This document shows, in pieces, positions 8,688 to 17,045 of a stretch of 64,000 nucleotides of DNA. Each line of letters starts with the position of its first letter. Within the stretch, counting starts at the first letter, position 1. The notes under the pieces were generated by a model. That model saw nothing but the letters and a program-made list of their open reading frames with translations. It was not told where the DNA came from and searched no databases. The stretch spans positions 29,368 to 93,367 of the forward strand of contig NZ_FZOW01000001.1 in NCBI RefSeq assembly GCF_900188125.1, written 5' to 3'. The DNA comes from Rhodococcoides kyotonense. GTDB taxonomy: Bacteria > Actinomycetota > Actinomycetes > Mycobacteriales > Mycobacteriaceae. The position numbers and the translations under genes were made by a program.

Positions 8688-9848
8688 TCACTCGAGGGGC
8701 AGCACAGCTCGCACGAGCCACTGACCGTCCTTGGTACGCCCCGCCTCCAGCGTCCCCTGGAGCACGGCGACGCGTTCGCGCATTCCGAGCAGACCGTTTC
8801 CAGTTCCCTGGACCGAGCTCGCGACCGATCCGACGCCACTGTTGCCGATCTCGACCAGCACGTCGTTCTCCCGTCGAATCACGGACACCTCCGCTCTCGG
8901 AGCATGGCCTCCGTGCCGCAGCACGTTCGTCAACGACTCCTGGACCACTCGGTGGACACCGAGACTGATCGCAGGGCTGATGTCGTCGAGATTTCCCGTC
9001 TGTTCGAGTTCGACGTTCAGACCCGCGCTCGCCATCATCTCCACCACCTTCGCCAATCCGGCAGTTCCGTACTGAGGCATGTCGTCGATGTGCGGGGTGG
9101 TGCGCAGCAGTGCGACCGTGCGTCGGAGCTCGGCGAGGGCCTGTCGGCCGGTCGCGGAGATGTTCGCGACAGCCTGCTCGGCGCGTTCGGGATCCTTCCT
9201 GATCGCGTACGACGCACCGTCCGCCTGGACCACCATGACGCTCACGCCGTGCGCGATGACGTCGTGCAACTCACGGGCGATGCGGGTGCGTTCGAGTGCC
9301 ACGGCTTCTTCGGCGCGGCGGTCGCGGTCGTACTCGGCGACGACGAGCCGGGCTTCGACGGCCTCGTCGTATGCGCGACGCGCCCCCAGGAACTCTGCGG
9401 CGATCCACGCCAGCGCATACATCATGACGGTGAACACGGCCGACGAGATCGGTTCCTCGTCGAACACGAGGATCGACAATGTCGAGTCCGCGAGTACCGC
9501 GACCAGATACAGCGTCCCCTCACGTCGACCCACGTACGCAACCAACGTGTAGAGCATGATCGGCATCGCCAGGAGCGACAGGTGCAGGTTGCTCGTCTCC
9601 CCCACGGCCAGTCCGGTGAACGTGCCGAACAACGACGCAACGAGCACCGCGGTCGCGACGGTCCGAGGGTGACGACGACGCCACGCCACCGGAACGCTGA
9701 CTGCCACGGCTACGACAGCGAACAGCAGCCAGTTTCTCGTCTCGGCGTTGCTGACCAACGCCACTACGTCGAGCACGAAGAGCGCCCCGGCCAGCAGCGA
9801 GTCCGCCACGAACGGCTTGCCCCTGAGCCACAGGCTGAATCTCCGCAT
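8688..9848 (-). CDS. Two-component sensor histidine kinase (HisKA_3 family)
   Basis: Membrane sensor of 386 residues. The N-terminal half (about 15-155) is made of several hydrophobic segments with very short loops, so there is no large extracellular sensing domain. The dimerisation/phosphotransfer helix has H195 in ARELHDVIAHGVSVMVVQADG, the HisKA_3 pattern. The ATPase domain follows, with the N-box-like HRVVQESLTNVLRHGGHAPRAEV and the G-box GNGLLGMRERVAVLQGTLEAG. ATG at 9848. It precedes and pairs with the NarL-type regulator. The gene to the right is divergent, with only 34 bases between the two preferred start codons. Confidence 0.95.
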   Translation of the reverse strand: MRRFSLWLRGKPFVADSLLAGALFVLDVVALVSNAETRNWLLFAVVAVAVSVPVAWRRRHPRTVATAVLVASLFGTFTGLAVGETSNLHLSLLAMPIMLYTLVAYVGRREGTLYLVAVLADSTLSILVFDEEPISSAVFTVMMYALAWIAAEFLGARRAYDEAVEARLVVAEYDRDRRAEEAVALERTRIARELHDVIAHGVSVMVVQADGASYAIRKDPERAEQAVANISATGRQALAELRRTVALLRTTPHIDDMPQYGTAGLAKVVEMMASAGLNVELEQTGNLDDISPAISLGVHRVVQESLTNVLRHGGHAPRAEVSVIRRENDVLVEIGNSGVGSVASSVQGTGNGLLGMRERVAVLQGTLEAGRTKDGQWLVRAVLPLE

Positions 9849-9882
9849 GTGATTGAGTTTGCCGCATGACAGCAGTGAACAA

Positions 9883-10650
9883 ATGACAGCGGCTGATTGG
9901 GGCCTGCTGATGGTCGCCGCGACGGCTGCCGGTTGGGTCGACGCGGTCGTCGGCGGCGGAGGACTGATCCTGCTGCCCGCGATTCTGCTGGTAGCGCCGC
10001 AGCTGAGTCAGCAAGCCGCGTTGGCGACCAACAAGGTGACCGCCGTATTCGGGACAGGCGCAGCCGTCGTGACGTTCGCTCGCAAGGTCGCGCTCGACTG
10101 GAAGATCCTCGCTCCTGCGGCGGTCTTCGCAGCGGTGGCGTCGGCAGCAGGCGCGGCAGCTGTCTCGCTCATCGATCGAGACCTGTTCGTGCCCATCATC
10201 ATGGTCGTACTCGTCGGGGTCGCGATCCTCGTGACCGCGCGCCCGACGATCGGTACCGTTGCGGCTTCCCGCCCGCCCATGACGCGCAAGATCGTCGTCG
10301 TCGTGTTTCTCGCCGCAGGCGGTTTCGGGTTCTACGACGGAATTCTCGGACCGGGTACCGGCACGTTCTTCATCATCGCGTTCGCGACGATGCTCGGCAC
10401 CGAGTTCGTGCGCAGCGCCGCGATGGCGAAGGTCCTCAACCTCGGCTCCAATCTCGGAGCTCTGACGTTCTTCGCCGTCACCGGGCATGTGCTGTGGCAA
10501 CTCGGCGCGGCCATGGCAGTCTGCAACGTGGTCGGCGCCGTCGTGGGCTCACGCATGGCGATCGCGCGAGGCGCGGGATTCGTGCGCGTCGTACTGCTCG
10601 TCGTCGTGCTCGGCATGGTCGTCCGACTCGGATGGCAACAGTTCGGCTAA
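9883..10650 (+). CDS. TauE/SafE family membrane transporter (TSUP)
   Basis: Membrane permease of 255 residues, likely moving sulfite, sulfonates or another small anion; the substrate is not readable from sequence. The TSUP signature is the two repeated glycine-rich motifs, GWVDAVVGGGGLILLPAILL near the N-terminus and GFYDGILGPGTGTFFIIAF in the middle. About eight hydrophobic segments are visible. I prefer the ATG at 9883 (MTAADWGLLM); a TTG at 9853 would add ten polar residues. Neither has a clear ribosome binding site, so a leaderless message is possible. It diverges from the histidine kinase gene and is followed 11 bases later by tldD. Confidence 0.9.
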   Translation: MTAADWGLLMVAATAAGWVDAVVGGGGLILLPAILLVAPQLSQQAALATNKVTAVFGTGAAVVTFARKVALDWKILAPAAVFAAVASAAGAAAVSLIDRDLFVPIIMVVLVGVAILVTARPTIGTVAASRPPMTRKIVVVVFLAAGGFGFYDGILGPGTGTFFIIAFATMLGTEFVRSAAMAKVLNLGSNLGALTFFAVTGHVLWQLGAAMAVCNVVGAVVGSRMAIARGAGFVRVVLLVVVLGMVVRLGWQQFG

Positions 10651-10661
10651 TCTCCATTCCT

Positions 10662-12188
10662 GTGACCCAGCCGTCCGACAGACAAGTGGACCCGGACTTC
10701 CGGGCGTTACCGTGCGGTGAGCTGGCGGCCGCAGCCTTGGACACCGCCCGCAAGGCCGGTGCATCACATGCCGACTTCCGCGTGCACCGACTCGCCACGC
10801 AGTCGCTGAACCTGCGCGACGGCGCCGTGCAATCGGCCGTCGACGGTTCCGAGATCGGTTTGGCCGTACGCGTCGTCGTCGACGGGACATGGGGATTCAG
10901 CTCGCACAGCGAGCTGTCCGTCGACGCGGCCGTGGCGACTGCCGCATCTGCCGTCGCCGTCGCGAAGGCGCTGCGCTCGCTCAACCGCGAACGTGTCGAG
11001 CTCGCCGACGAGCCCGTGTACGCGAACGCGTCGTGGGTGTCCCGGTACGAGATCGACCCGTTCGAAGTACCGACTCGCGACAAGGTCGATCTGCTGTCCG
11101 ACTACTCGGCACGGTTGCGCGCGTCCGACGGCGTCGACCACGTCACCGCGTCCGTGCTGCAGGTGAAGGAGCAGTCCTACTACGCCGACCTCGCCGGAAG
11201 TTCCATCACCCAGCAGCGCGTGCGACTGCATCCTCAGCTGGAGGCGACCACCGTCGACACCGCGGCGGGCGCGTTCGAGACGATGCGCACCTTGGCGCCG
11301 CCGGTGAGTCGCGGATGGGAGTACCTGGGTCAGAACAGCACGTGGGATTGGTCGGACGAACTGTCGCGGATCCCTGGGTGGCTCGCCGAGAAGGTCAAGT
11401 CGCCGCCGGTCGTCGCGGGCCCGACGGACCTCGTCATCGATCCGACCAACCTATGGCTGACGATCCACGAATCCATCGGTCACGCAACCGAATACGATCG
11501 TGCGATCGGATACGAAGCTGCATACGCCGGAACGTCGTTCGCCACACCCGACCAGCTCGGGACACTGAAGTACGGCAGCGAGAACATGCACGTGACGGCA
11601 GACCGCACGGAGATCAACGGGCTGTCCACCATCGGATACGACGACGACGGGGTCGCGGCCCAGAAATGGGACCTGGTCCGAGACGGCGTGCTCGTCGGGT
11701 ATCAGCTCGACCGCGTCTTCGCGCCGCGACTCGGCCTGGCGAGGTCCAACGGTTGCTCCTACGCCGACTCGGCGCAGCACGTGCCGATCCAACGGATGGC
11801 CAATGTGTCTCTGGAACCCGACCCCGACGTCGATCGCAGCATCGACGACCTGGTCGCCTCCGTCGACGACGGCATCTACGTCGTCGGCGACAAGAGTTGG
11901 TCGATCGACATGCAGCGCTACAACTTCCAGTTCACCGGCCAGCGCTTCTTCAGGATCAAGAACGGTGTCCTCGACGGCCAGGTGCGCGACGTCGCCTACC
12001 AGGCCACGACGACGGACTTCTGGGGATCGATGGATCTGGTCGGCGGCGCGTCGACGAGACGCCTCGGTGGCGCGTTCAATTGCGGAAAGGCACAACCCGG
12101 TCAGGTCGCGGCCGTCAGTCACGGGTGTCCAGCCGCCGTGTTCCGCGGAGTGAACGTCCTCAACACACGATCGGAGGCCGGCCGGTGA
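10662..12188 (+). CDS. tldD: TldD-type metalloprotease subunit
   Basis: Zinc metalloprotease subunit of the TldD/TldE (PmbA) pair, which in other bacteria cleaves unfolded peptides and matures some modified peptides such as microcin B17 and CcdA. The 508-residue protein carries the metal-binding HExxxH as H269-E270-S-I-G-H274 (IHESIGHATEYDRAIGYEAA). Conserved motifs FKIKNGVLDGQ-like (FRIKNGVLDGQVRDVAY) and the cysteine-bearing ends FNCGKAQPGQ and VSHGCPA also match the family. GTG at 10662 (VTQPSDRQVD) is the first start after the exporter stop. The stop overlaps the GTG of the partner gene, so the two are translationally coupled. No peptide precursor gene lies beside it. Confidence 0.94.
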   Translation: MTQPSDRQVDPDFRALPCGELAAAALDTARKAGASHADFRVHRLATQSLNLRDGAVQSAVDGSEIGLAVRVVVDGTWGFSSHSELSVDAAVATAASAVAVAKALRSLNRERVELADEPVYANASWVSRYEIDPFEVPTRDKVDLLSDYSARLRASDGVDHVTASVLQVKEQSYYADLAGSSITQQRVRLHPQLEATTVDTAAGAFETMRTLAPPVSRGWEYLGQNSTWDWSDELSRIPGWLAEKVKSPPVVAGPTDLVIDPTNLWLTIHESIGHATEYDRAIGYEAAYAGTSFATPDQLGTLKYGSENMHVTADRTEINGLSTIGYDDDGVAAQKWDLVRDGVLVGYQLDRVFAPRLGLARSNGCSYADSAQHVPIQRMANVSLEPDPDVDRSIDDLVASVDDGIYVVGDKSWSIDMQRYNFQFTGQRFFRIKNGVLDGQVRDVAYQATTTDFWGSMDLVGGASTRRLGGAFNCGKAQPGQVAAVSHGCPAAVFRGVNVLNTRSEAGR

Positions 12189-13546
12189 TTCCTGGTCACG
12201 ACGTCGTCGAGCGAGTGCTGTCGCTCGCCACTGTCGACGAGACGTTCGTCATCGTCACGGATTCGAGTGAGGCATCACTGCGGTGGGCCGGAAACTCGAT
12301 GACCACCAACGGAATCGGCACGTCGAGGACGTGGACGGTGGTCTCGATAGTGCGTGCAGCCGACGGCACGAAGGTGTCGACGGTGTCCTCGACGAGTGTC
12401 GATCCGGACGACATCGCGTCGGTTGTCGCCGCGTGCGAGAAGACAGCGCGCACAGCGGAAACTGCCGAAGATGCCATGCCGTCGATCACCGGCGCGGGTG
12501 CGCCCGACGACTGGAATGCAGACACCGAACACACCACCATCGACGTGTTCGGAGGATTCACAGCGGATCTGGCCGCGGGCTTCGACCGTCAGGATCAGCT
12601 GTACGGCTTCGCGCATCATCGTCTCGACACCGTGTGGCTCGGGTCGTCGTCGGGCATCCGGCGACGTTTCACGCAGCCGACCGGATCGATCGAGATCAAC
12701 GGCAAACGCGACGACGCCAGCGCCTGGGTCGGGGCGAGCACCAAACGGTTCGACGACGTGAACGTCGCCGCCCTGCTCGACGACCTGTCCACGCGACTCG
12801 GTTGGGCGTCCCGCCACGTCGATCTCCCCGCCGGCCGATACGAGACGGTGCTGCCCCCGTCGGCCGTCGCCGACCTGATGATCTATCTGATGTGGACGAT
12901 GGAGGGCCGCGGAGCGCAAGAGGGACATACCGCGTTGTCCAAGCCCGGCGGCACACGCGTCGGCGAGAAGTTGGGTCGAATACCACTGACGCTGTACTCC
13001 GATCCGGCAGAACCCGGGCTCGAGTACTCACCGTTCGTCGCTGCGGGCGCGTCGAACGATTCGGTCTCCGTGTTCGACAACGGTATGTCCACGTCGCGCG
13101 TCGAGTGGGTGCAGGACGGCGCCGTCGGTGCTCTTGCATACCCACGGTTCCTAGCGAAGAAGTACGACACCGACCCGGTGATCCCCGGCGACAACTTGAT
13201 TCTGACCGGCGGCAGCGACAGCGATCTGGACGCCATGATCGCGCGTACCGAACGCGGCCTGCTGCTCACTACCCTGTGGTACATCCGCGAAGTGGATCCG
13301 GCGACTCTGCTGCTCACCGGGCTGACTCGCGATGGTGTCTACCTCGTCGAGGACGGCAAGGTCACCGGAGCCGTCAACAACTTCCGATTCAACGAGAGCC
13401 CGCTGGATCTGCTGCGCCGCGTCACCGAGGCCGGGGCAACGGAAAAGACGCTGCCCCGGGAGTGGAAGGACTGGTTCACACGAACGGCGATGCCGCCGTT
13501 GCGCATTCCGGATTTCCACATGTCCTCGGTGAGCAAGGCTCAGTAG
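12185..13546 (+). CDS. pmbA: TldE/PmbA-type subunit (partner of TldD)
   Basis: The 453-residue partner of TldD. It has the same overall fold but lacks the HExxxH motif, as expected of TldE, which contributes to the substrate chamber rather than catalysis. Recognisable stretches are PAGRYETVLPPSAVADLMIYL, LGRIPLTLYSDP and the C-terminal TRDGVYLVEDGKVTGAVNNFRFNESP. The start is the GTG at 12185, overlapping the tldD stop in a GTGA. The gene ends four bases before the convergent VOC gene, so transcription from both sides must meet here. Function as an obligate heterodimer with the upstream product is established for the family. Confidence 0.93.
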   Translation: MIPGHDVVERVLSLATVDETFVIVTDSSEASLRWAGNSMTTNGIGTSRTWTVVSIVRAADGTKVSTVSSTSVDPDDIASVVAACEKTARTAETAEDAMPSITGAGAPDDWNADTEHTTIDVFGGFTADLAAGFDRQDQLYGFAHHRLDTVWLGSSSGIRRRFTQPTGSIEINGKRDDASAWVGASTKRFDDVNVAALLDDLSTRLGWASRHVDLPAGRYETVLPPSAVADLMIYLMWTMEGRGAQEGHTALSKPGGTRVGEKLGRIPLTLYSDPAEPGLEYSPFVAAGASNDSVSVFDNGMSTSRVEWVQDGAVGALAYPRFLAKKYDTDPVIPGDNLILTGGSDSDLDAMIARTERGLLLTTLWYIREVDPATLLLTGLTRDGVYLVEDGKVTGAVNNFRFNESPLDLLRRVTEAGATEKTLPREWKDWFTRTAMPPLRIPDFHMSSVSKAQ

Positions 13547-13549
13547 TAG

Positions 13550-13975
13550 CTACTCGCCGGGACCGGAGATTTCGAGCGCGATGTTGTCGGGATCGCGGAA
13601 CTCGACGATCGCGAGACCGGAACCGATCGGCTTGATCGGCTCGTGCTCGATCCCGAGGTCGTCGAGCGTTGTCACGGCGTCGAGAAGATCCTGGTGAGTC
13701 TCGACTGCGAAGCTCAGATGATCCAATCCGGTGCGGTCCTCGTCGAACCGGTCCTGCCCGGGTGCCACAGGGCGCAGCCCGAACATTCCGCCCCCGAACT
13801 GATAGATGACTCCACCAAAGAGGAACGCCAGCGACTTCTTCGTCTCCTCGTCCGCATTCGGGTCCCACTCGAAGGCGACGTCGAAGCCGAACACGTCGTC
13901 GTAGAACTTCCGCGACACGTCTATGTCGCTGACAGTGACACGAACATGGTGGAAATCGGTGGCCTTGATCGCCAT
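13550..13975 (-). CDS. VOC superfamily (glyoxalase/dioxygenase-like) protein
   Basis: A single-unit vicinal-oxygen-chelate protein of 141 residues with paired beta-alpha-beta-beta-beta motifs. Probable metal ligands are H9/H10 (TDFHHVRVTVSD), the histidine of LDHLSFAVE and the late glutamate of IALEISG. The typical VOC pattern EFRDPDNIALE is complete. Enzyme members include glyoxalase I, fosfomycin-resistance proteins and extradiol dioxygenases; nothing here fixes the substrate. ATG at 13975 follows GAGGAGAG with good spacing, and longer in-frame extensions lack coding character. It is divergent from the UvrA-like gene, with 226 bases between. Confidence 0.88.
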   Translation of the reverse strand: MAIKATDFHHVRVTVSDIDVSRKFYDDVFGFDVAFEWDPNADEETKKSLAFLFGGVIYQFGGGMFGLRPVAPGQDRFDEDRTGLDHLSFAVETHQDLLDAVTTLDDLGIEHEPIKPIGSGLAIVEFRDPDNIALEISGPGE

Positions 13976-14045
13976 GGTGTTTCTCTCCTCGTCTGGTGGC
14001 GTTCGATGCCACCGATCTACTTCTCTTACGGTGTCGCCGCCTGAA

Positions 14046-14061
14046 TCGTTCGCCCGAACGA
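14046..14061. promoter_or_regulatory. Palindrome in the VOC / UvrA-like divergent promoter region
   Basis: Arms TCGTTCG and CGAACGA of seven bases are perfect complements separated by CC. The site lies 141 bases before the UvrA-like start and 71 bases before the VOC start, where a repressor could affect either promoter. It is too short to be a terminator and lies outside coding sequence. Which regulator binds is unknown; no regulator gene is adjacent. Confidence 0.4.
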
Positions 14062-14201
14062 GAGTGCACCACTGCGGCTCGTACGAAACGTCGCTCCCTC
14101 TGCCGTACCGGTCAGGAATCGAGAAGTATCGACGGCAGGCTGCCACTATCGTCATCGCAGAGAACGAATCACGACACCGCCACAGGAAGAGACGAGCACA
14201 G

Positions 14202-16586
14202 ATGACCACGAGCGTGGACGCACTGTCATCCGAGACCCACATCGCCGACAGTCACGACCTGATTCGCGTTCGCGGCGCGCGGGTCAACAACCTCCAGGAC
14301 ATCAGCGTCGAGATCCCCAAGCGCAGGCTGACCGTGTTCACGGGAGTGTCCGGGTCCGGCAAGAGTTCGTTGGTGTTCAGCACCATCGCCGCTGAATCTC
14401 AGCGCATGATCAACGAGACCTACAGCGCGTTCGTTCAAGGTTTCATGCCGTCGCTCGCGCGGCCGGACGTGGATGTTCTCGACGGGTTGACCACGGCGAT
14501 CATCGTCGACCAGCAGCGTATGGGAGCCAACCCGCACTCGACGGTCGGTACGGCAACCGACGCCAACGCAATGCTCCGGATCCTGTTCAGCCGACTCGGC
14601 TCCCCGCATGTCGGGTCACCCCAGGCCTTCTCCTTCAACGTCGCCTCGATCTCCGGGGCCGGCGCGGTCACCGTCCAGAAGGGCGGCCGCGAAACGAAGG
14701 AGAAGCGAACGTTCTCGATCACCGGCGGCATGTGCCCGCGGTGCGAGGGTCGAGGATCGGTCAGCGACATCGACCTGACGGCGCTCTACGACGCCACCAA
14801 GTCTCTCAACGACAGCGCCATCACCATTCCCGGATACAGCATGGAGGGTTGGTACGGCCGAATCTTCCGCGGGTGCGGCTACTTCGATCCGGACAAGCCG
14901 ATCGCCAAGTTCACCAAGAAGGAACTGAACGACCTGCTCTACCGGGAGCCGACCAAGATCAAGGTCGAAGGCATCAATCTGACCTACTCGGGTCTGATCC
15001 CCCAGATTCAGAAGTCGTTCCTGTCCAAGGACGTCGACGCCATGCAGCCGCACATCAGGGCGTTCGTGGAACGTGCTGTCACGTTCGCGACGTGCCCCGA
15101 ATGCGAGGGCACTCGATTGAACGAGGGCGCACGGTCGTCGAAGATCGGCGGCGTCAGCATCGCCGACGCCTGTGCGATGCAGATCACCGACCTCGCCGCG
15201 TGGGTCAGCGGGCTGAAGGAACCGTCCGTCGCGCCGTTGCTCGAATCGCTGAGCGAGACACTCGATTCGTTCGTGCGGATCGGTCTCGGCTACCTCAGCC
15301 TGGACCGGCCTGCAGGTACGTTGTCCGGTGGTGAAGCACAGCGCACCAAGATGATCCGGCATCTCGGGTCGTCGCTCACCGATGTCACCTACGTGTTCGA
15401 CGAACCGACGACCGGCCTGCACCCGCACGACATCCAGAACATGAACGAACTGCTCCTCCAGCTGCGCGACAAGGGAAACACCGTTCTGGTCGTCGAACAC
15501 AAGCCCGAGACGATCGTGATCGCGGACCACATCGTCGATCTGGGACCGGGCGCCGGAACAAGCGGCGGCACAGTGTGTTTCGAAGGTTCGGTCGACGGGC
15601 TGCGTAGCAGCGACACCATCACCGGTCGTCACTTCGACGATCGAGCCGTCCTCAAGGAATCGGTCCGGGACTACTCCGAGGTCATCGAGATTCGCGGAGC
15701 GGACTCGCACAACCTGCAGGACGTCGACGTCGACGTGCCGCTCGGTGTGTTGGTCGTCGTCACCGGTGTCGCCGGGTCCGGGAAGAGCTCGCTGATCCAC
15801 GGTTCGCTGTCGGGTCTCGACGACGTGGTGTCGATAGACCAGAGCGCCATTCGCGGATCTCGGCGCAGCAATCCTGCGACATACACAGGGCTGCTCGAAC
15901 CTATCCGGAAGGCATTCGCGAAGGCCAACGGCGTCAAACCTGCTCTCTTCAGCGCGAACTCGGAAGGCGCCTGCCCGACGTGCAACGGCAACGGCGTCAT
16001 CTACTCCGATCTCGCCATGATGGCAGGCGTCGCGACGCCCTGCGAGGAATGCGAGGGCAAGCGATTCCAGGCATCGGTGCTCGACTACCACCTCGGCGGC
16101 AAGGACATCAGCGAGGTTCTCGCGATGTCGGCGGCCGAAGCCGAGAGTTTCTTCGGGGGCGGCGAGGCGAAACTGCCTGCGGCGCACAAGATTCTGACCC
16201 GCTTCGTCGATGTCGGACTCGGTTACATCAAGCTGGGTCAGCCGTTGACGACGTTGTCCGGCGGTGAGCGTCAGCGTCTCAAGCTCGCCACTCACATGGG
16301 CGAGAAGGGCGGGATCTACGTGCTCGACGAGCCGACCACCGGGCTCCATCTCGCCGACGTCGAACAGCTTCTCGGACTGTTGGATCGGCTGGTGGACTCG
16401 GGCAAGTCCGTCATCGTCATCGAACACCACCAGGCCGTCATGGCGCATGCCGATTGGATCGTCGACCTCGGTCCCGGCGCAGGCCACGACGGTGGCCGCG
16501 TCGTCTTCGAAGGCACACCCGCAGATCTGGTGGCGGACCGTTCGACCTTGACGGGACAGCACCTTGCCACCTACGTGGGGCTGTAG
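14202..16586 (+). CDS. UvrA-like ABC ATPase (short, UvrA2/drug-resistance type)
   Basis: A soluble twin-ATPase related to excinuclease subunit A but only 794 residues, against about 950 for true UvrA. Two Walker A motifs are present (GVSGSGKS at 48-55, GVAGSGKS near 522), with two ABC signatures (LSGGEAQRTKMI, LSGGERQRLKLA) and two Walker B/D-loop runs ending DEPTTGLH. CxxC motifs sit near 178, 299, 591 and 614; the last two form the usual CxxC-x19-CxxC zinc module. The CxxC that normally precedes the first one is missing, and the shortened N-terminal insertion suggests the UvrB-binding region is reduced. Such paralogues are linked to DNA-lesion tolerance or resistance to DNA-binding drugs rather than to core repair. 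The ATG at 14202 follows an A/G-rich AGGAAGAG. Confidence 0.9.
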   Translation: MTTSVDALSSETHIADSHDLIRVRGARVNNLQDISVEIPKRRLTVFTGVSGSGKSSLVFSTIAAESQRMINETYSAFVQGFMPSLARPDVDVLDGLTTAIIVDQQRMGANPHSTVGTATDANAMLRILFSRLGSPHVGSPQAFSFNVASISGAGAVTVQKGGRETKEKRTFSITGGMCPRCEGRGSVSDIDLTALYDATKSLNDSAITIPGYSMEGWYGRIFRGCGYFDPDKPIAKFTKKELNDLLYREPTKIKVEGINLTYSGLIPQIQKSFLSKDVDAMQPHIRAFVERAVTFATCPECEGTRLNEGARSSKIGGVSIADACAMQITDLAAWVSGLKEPSVAPLLESLSETLDSFVRIGLGYLSLDRPAGTLSGGEAQRTKMIRHLGSSLTDVTYVFDEPTTGLHPHDIQNMNELLLQLRDKGNTVLVVEHKPETIVIADHIVDLGPGAGTSGGTVCFEGSVDGLRSSDTITGRHFDDRAVLKESVRDYSEVIEIRGADSHNLQDVDVDVPLGVLVVVTGVAGSGKSSLIHGSLSGLDDVVSIDQSAIRGSRRSNPATYTGLLEPIRKAFAKANGVKPALFSANSEGACPTCNGNGVIYSDLAMMAGVATPCEECEGKRFQASVLDYHLGGKDISEVLAMSAAEAESFFGGGEAKLPAAHKILTRFVDVGLGYIKLGQPLTTLSGGERQRLKLATHMGEKGGIYVLDEPTTGLHLADVEQLLGLLDRLVDSGKSVIVIEHHQAVMAHADWIVDLGPGAGHDGGRVVFEGTPADLVADRSTLTGQHLATYVGL

Positions 16587-16607
16587 GCGTCAGGCCGCGA
16601 GTAGGCA

Positions 16608-16663
16608 ACACCGTCGTGAGTGAAAATGTGTACAGGGGTACACATTTTCACTCACGTAGGTGT
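16608..16663. terminator. Strong bidirectional hairpin between convergent genes
   Basis: A 19-base perfect inverted repeat: left arm 16615-16633, loop AGGG at 16634-16637, right arm 16638-16656. Beyond a two-base mismatch the stem continues for five more pairs (16608-16612 with 16659-16663). The right arm contains the stop codon of the minus-strand PPOX gene. There is no long U-run, but the A4/T4 inside the stem and the convergent setting fit a terminator acting on both genes. Confidence 0.7.
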
Positions 16664-17029
16664 GACCGAAATGCCTACGGTGCCGGTCTTGCCTCGGCGG
16701 AGGTTGCTGCCCTTGATGGTCAGCCACCCGAGGATTCCGTACTTCTTCGCTATGGCGGCGCGGGCCTGCTCGGTCCCCGACGAGTCCAGAATCTCGGCGC
16801 GCCCGTCGACCGCGTCGCCCTGGACCGTGCCGCGCGCCGAACACGGTGCGATCGTCACTGCGGCGTTGCGCTTGATCCGCTTGACCTTCCATGAATCAGC
16901 GGTCGTCCACACCAGAAGTCGGCCGCCGTCGCGCGCACCCCACAGAGGTGTCGCGACGGGCGTTCCGTCCTTCTTGAAGGTCGTGAGCGAGACGTATTTT
17001 CCGTCGGCGATCTCCTGAAAAGAGGACAT
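16652..17029 (-). CDS. PPOX-class split-barrel flavin/F420-dependent protein
   Basis: A 125-residue protein of the pyridoxamine-5'-phosphate-oxidase-like split beta-barrel family. Members in Mycobacteriales use F420 or FMN as cofactor. Visible family pattern: KYVSLTTFKKDGTPVATPLW, then GGRLLVWTTADSWKVKRIKRN and AAVTIAPCSARG. The ATG at 17029 (MSSFQEIADG) fits the usual N-terminus. It follows cobN by 16 bases on the same strand and so is likely co-transcribed; the same pairing (Rv2061c-cobN) occurs in M. tuberculosis. A role in corrin handling is possible but unproven. Its stop lies inside the right arm of the downstream hairpin. Confidence 0.85.
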   Translation of the reverse strand: MSSFQEIADGKYVSLTTFKKDGTPVATPLWGARDGGRLLVWTTADSWKVKRIKRNAAVTIAPCSARGTVQGDAVDGRAEILDSSGTEQARAAIAKKYGILGWLTIKGSNLRRGKTGTVGISVTPT

Positions 17030-17045
17030 GTCGCCCAGAGTACGG

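Noticed and set aside
9897..12188. Reading tldD as a 763-residue protein from 9897
   Set aside because: The first ~255 codons overlap the TauE/SafE gene in another frame and are arginine-rich shadow. The family length and the GTG at 10662 give a normal TldD.
14616..16562. A 648-codon minus frame opposite the UvrA-like gene
   Set aside because: The plus strand encodes two complete ABC ATPase halves. The minus frame is a high-GC shadow with no recognisable domain.
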